Shown here in pieces: positions 4,760 through 5,900 of a stretch of 5,900 bases of DNA (position 1 is the stretch's first letter; every line of letters begins with the position of its first letter). The position numbers were made by a program, and so were the translations under genes. The notes beneath the pieces are model-generated. The model searched no databases. It was not told where the DNA came from and was given only the letters and a program-made list of their open reading frames with translations. The stretch is from positions 1 through 5,900 of the forward strand of contig DCPZ01000035.1 of NCBI GenBank assembly GCA_002323795.1, in the 5' to 3' direction. The stretch comes from Flavobacteriales bacterium UBA1531 (GTDB lineage Bacteria > Bacteroidota > Bacteroidia > Flavobacteriales_D > Sanyastnellaceae).

Positions 4760-5900
4760 ATGTTTAACACGTTTACAAAGTGTTGTAGCATCATTGCGAT
4801 GTTCGCGCTTTACTTTTATTCTGCTCCCGCTGCTCTTGCGCAGTGCGAAGCGAACGAGGTAACCCTCGATCTCGTCTTTGATAATTATTCCTCTGAGACT
4901 TCTTGGGAAATTGCTGACGACGCTGGAAATATTCTTGCATCAAACGGATACGGTCCTGGCGAGGCGACAGCTATGGAGACTGCCTGCTTAGCAGATGGTT
5001 TGTATACGTTGACAATGTTTGATGTTTACTCTGATGGAATGTGCTGCACGTATGGCGAAGGCAGCTACACACTTTCAGATGCAGATGGAAACATTCTTGC
5101 ATCAGGTGGTGACTTTGCAGCTTCTGAGACAACGTCGTTTTCTCTTGGATCTGTTGCAGTGCCAGGTTGTACAGATATGGCGGCTTGCAATTACAATGCG
5201 GCAGCCTCAGAAGATGATGGCTCATGTGCTTTTCAGGCGCTTACAATTTCTTTGTTAAGCAATTTCTGGTCTTCAGAGACTGGCTACAGCATTTCGAATA
5301 ACCTCGGTGAAGTTGTTGCTTCTATGTATGGCTCTTACACCAACGGAACAGACATCATCGAAGAAGCCTGTGTTGTTGAGGGTTGTTACACACTTACCGT
5401 AACGGATTCCTTCGGTGACGGAATGGGTTCAACTGGCGCTTGGAGCGTTGCTTGGAATGGATTATCCATTGTAAGCGGAGGATTTGCAACTGGAAACTCT
5501 GTTTCTTCAGATGAATGGTGCTTCGGCCCAGGTTGCATGGATAGCGCTGCTTCTAACTACAGCATGACCGCAACGTCTGACGACGGTTCATGTGAATATG
5601 TTGGTTGCACGGACGCAACTGCCTGTAACTATGATGCAGCTGCAACAACTGACGATGGTTCTTGTGCTTTTGAATCACTAACGTTAACACTGAACGCAGA
5701 CAACTTCCCAACTGAGACTTCTTGGGATTTGGTTGACGCAGACGGCAGCGCCGTTGCCACTGGAACCAGCAATAGCGCTGACTTCTGCTTGGCTTCTGCT
5801 TGCTACACCTTCACAATTTATGATTCATTCGGAGACGGTATTTGCTGTACATTCGGTTTCGGTGATTATAGCCTTGTAGACGGAAATGGTCTGGTATTAG
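4760..5900 (+). CDS. Secreted Cys-rich repeat protein with alternating beta domains and GCTD...DDGSC repeats (C-terminus outside window)
   Basis: The frame is open from ATG 4760 to the right edge: 380 codons, no stop. Residues 1-27 form a signal peptide (K7, hydrophobic core, cut at ALA-QC). An A-rich, SD-less upstream region fits a Bacteroidota start. The mature part alternates two modules. Module one is a domain of about 95 residues at 34-130, 160-254 and 306 onward. Copies 1 and 3 share SSETSWE or TETSWD near their start; all three share a YT[LF]T-x-x-D core followed by DG, as in DVYSDGMCC (88-96), DSFGDGMGS (216-224) and DSFGDGICC (355-363). Module two is a 21-residue Cys-rich repeat, present once after copy 1 and twice after copy 2. 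The D-x-[YF]-x-DG and DDGSC clusters suggest calcium binding, which is inference. Such proteins are common in marine Bacteroidota and are typically large and exported, often with a T9SS C-terminal signal; that end is not visible. An enzymatic domain could lie further on. Specific function unknown. Confidence 0.5.
   Translation, partial: MFNTFTKCCSIIAMFALYFYSAPAALAQCEANEVTLDLVFDNYSSETSWEIADDAGNILASNGYGPGEATAMETACLADGLYTLTMFDVYSDGMCCTYGEGSYTLSDADGNILASGGDFAASETTSFSLGSVAVPGCTDMAACNYNAAASEDDGSCAFQALTISLLSNFWSSETGYSISNNLGEVVASMYGSYTNGTDIIEEACVVEGCYTLTVTDSFGDGMGSTGAWSVAWNGLSIVSGGFATGNSVSSDEWCFGPGCMDSAASNYSMTATSDDGSCEYVGCTDATACNYDAAATTDDGSCAFESLTLTLNADNFPTETSWDLVDADGSAVATGTSNSADFCLASACYTFTIYDSFGDGICCTFGFGDYSLVDGNGLVL
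5165..5665 (+). repeat. Three 21-residue GCTD...CNY...DDGSC repeats within the secreted protein
   Basis: The copies lie at 5165-5227 (residues 136-156), 5531-5593 (258-278) and 5603-5665 (282-302). The last two are nearly contiguous, separated by three codons (EYV). Each begins GC[TM]D, has NY at positions 9-10 and ends DDGSC. Copies 1 and 3 have three cysteines; copy 2 has Ser265 in place of the middle Cys. Base sequences differ between copies at many synonymous sites, so these are old duplications and not recent slippage. Confidence 0.5.

Noticed and set aside
4971..5225. 84-residue minus-strand ORF and 79-residue plus-strand ORF (5019-5258)
   Set aside because: Both are shadows of the secreted repeat protein, whose signal peptide and domain repeats fix the true frame.
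5165..5665. CRISPR-like spaced repeats
   Set aside because: The repeats are protein-coding, diverged at synonymous sites, and irregularly spaced by coding domains.

Overview
The window suggests a member of the Bacteroidota, most likely a marine Flavobacteriales-type bacterium. Four sequence signs support this. Two large secreted proteins have the architecture of Bacteroidota gliding or type IX secretion (T9SS) surface proteins. One protein belongs to a family I know only from Bacteroidota, usually mislabelled 'ABC transporter ATPase'. One secreted protein carries Cys-rich GCTD...DDGSC repeats that are common in marine Bacteroidota. Gene starts mostly lack a Shine-Dalgarno sequence, and boxes resembling the Bacteroidota -7 element (TAnnTTTG) lie upstream of two of them. 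Taxonomy is inferred; there is no rRNA or other marker gene here.

Layout. Positions 1-1143 (minus strand) hold the N-terminal 381 residues of a secreted protein with fibronectin-III-like domains; its C-terminus lies beyond the left edge. After a 167-base gap, 1311-3761 (minus strand) encodes a complete 816-residue polysaccharide co-polymerase/bacterial tyrosine kinase (Wzc type). Its C-terminal tyrosine cluster is largely made by a perfect in-frame hexanucleotide microsatellite (1361-1400). A 119-base divergent spacer separates it from 3881-4411 (plus strand), a 176-residue conserved Bacteroidota protein of unknown function. A 348-base region without a recognised gene follows (4412-4759). It contains a possible short leader ORF with a strong ribosome binding site, an inverted repeat and a weak promoter candidate. 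From 4760 to the right edge (plus strand) runs the N-terminal 380 residues of a second secreted protein, with three copies of a beta-rich domain alternating with Cys-rich repeats.

How the genes fit together. The common theme is the cell surface: a kinase that controls export and chain length of a capsule or exopolysaccharide, and two large exported, probably surface-attached or released, proteins. They are not clearly one operon. The kinase and the gene at 3881 are divergent, and the window shows no glycosyltransferase, Wza-like export protein or phosphatase beside the kinase. I see no mobile element, CRISPR array, tRNA or rRNA, and no convincing evidence of a new multi-gene system. The most unusual sequence feature is the repeat-encoded tyrosine tail of the kinase.
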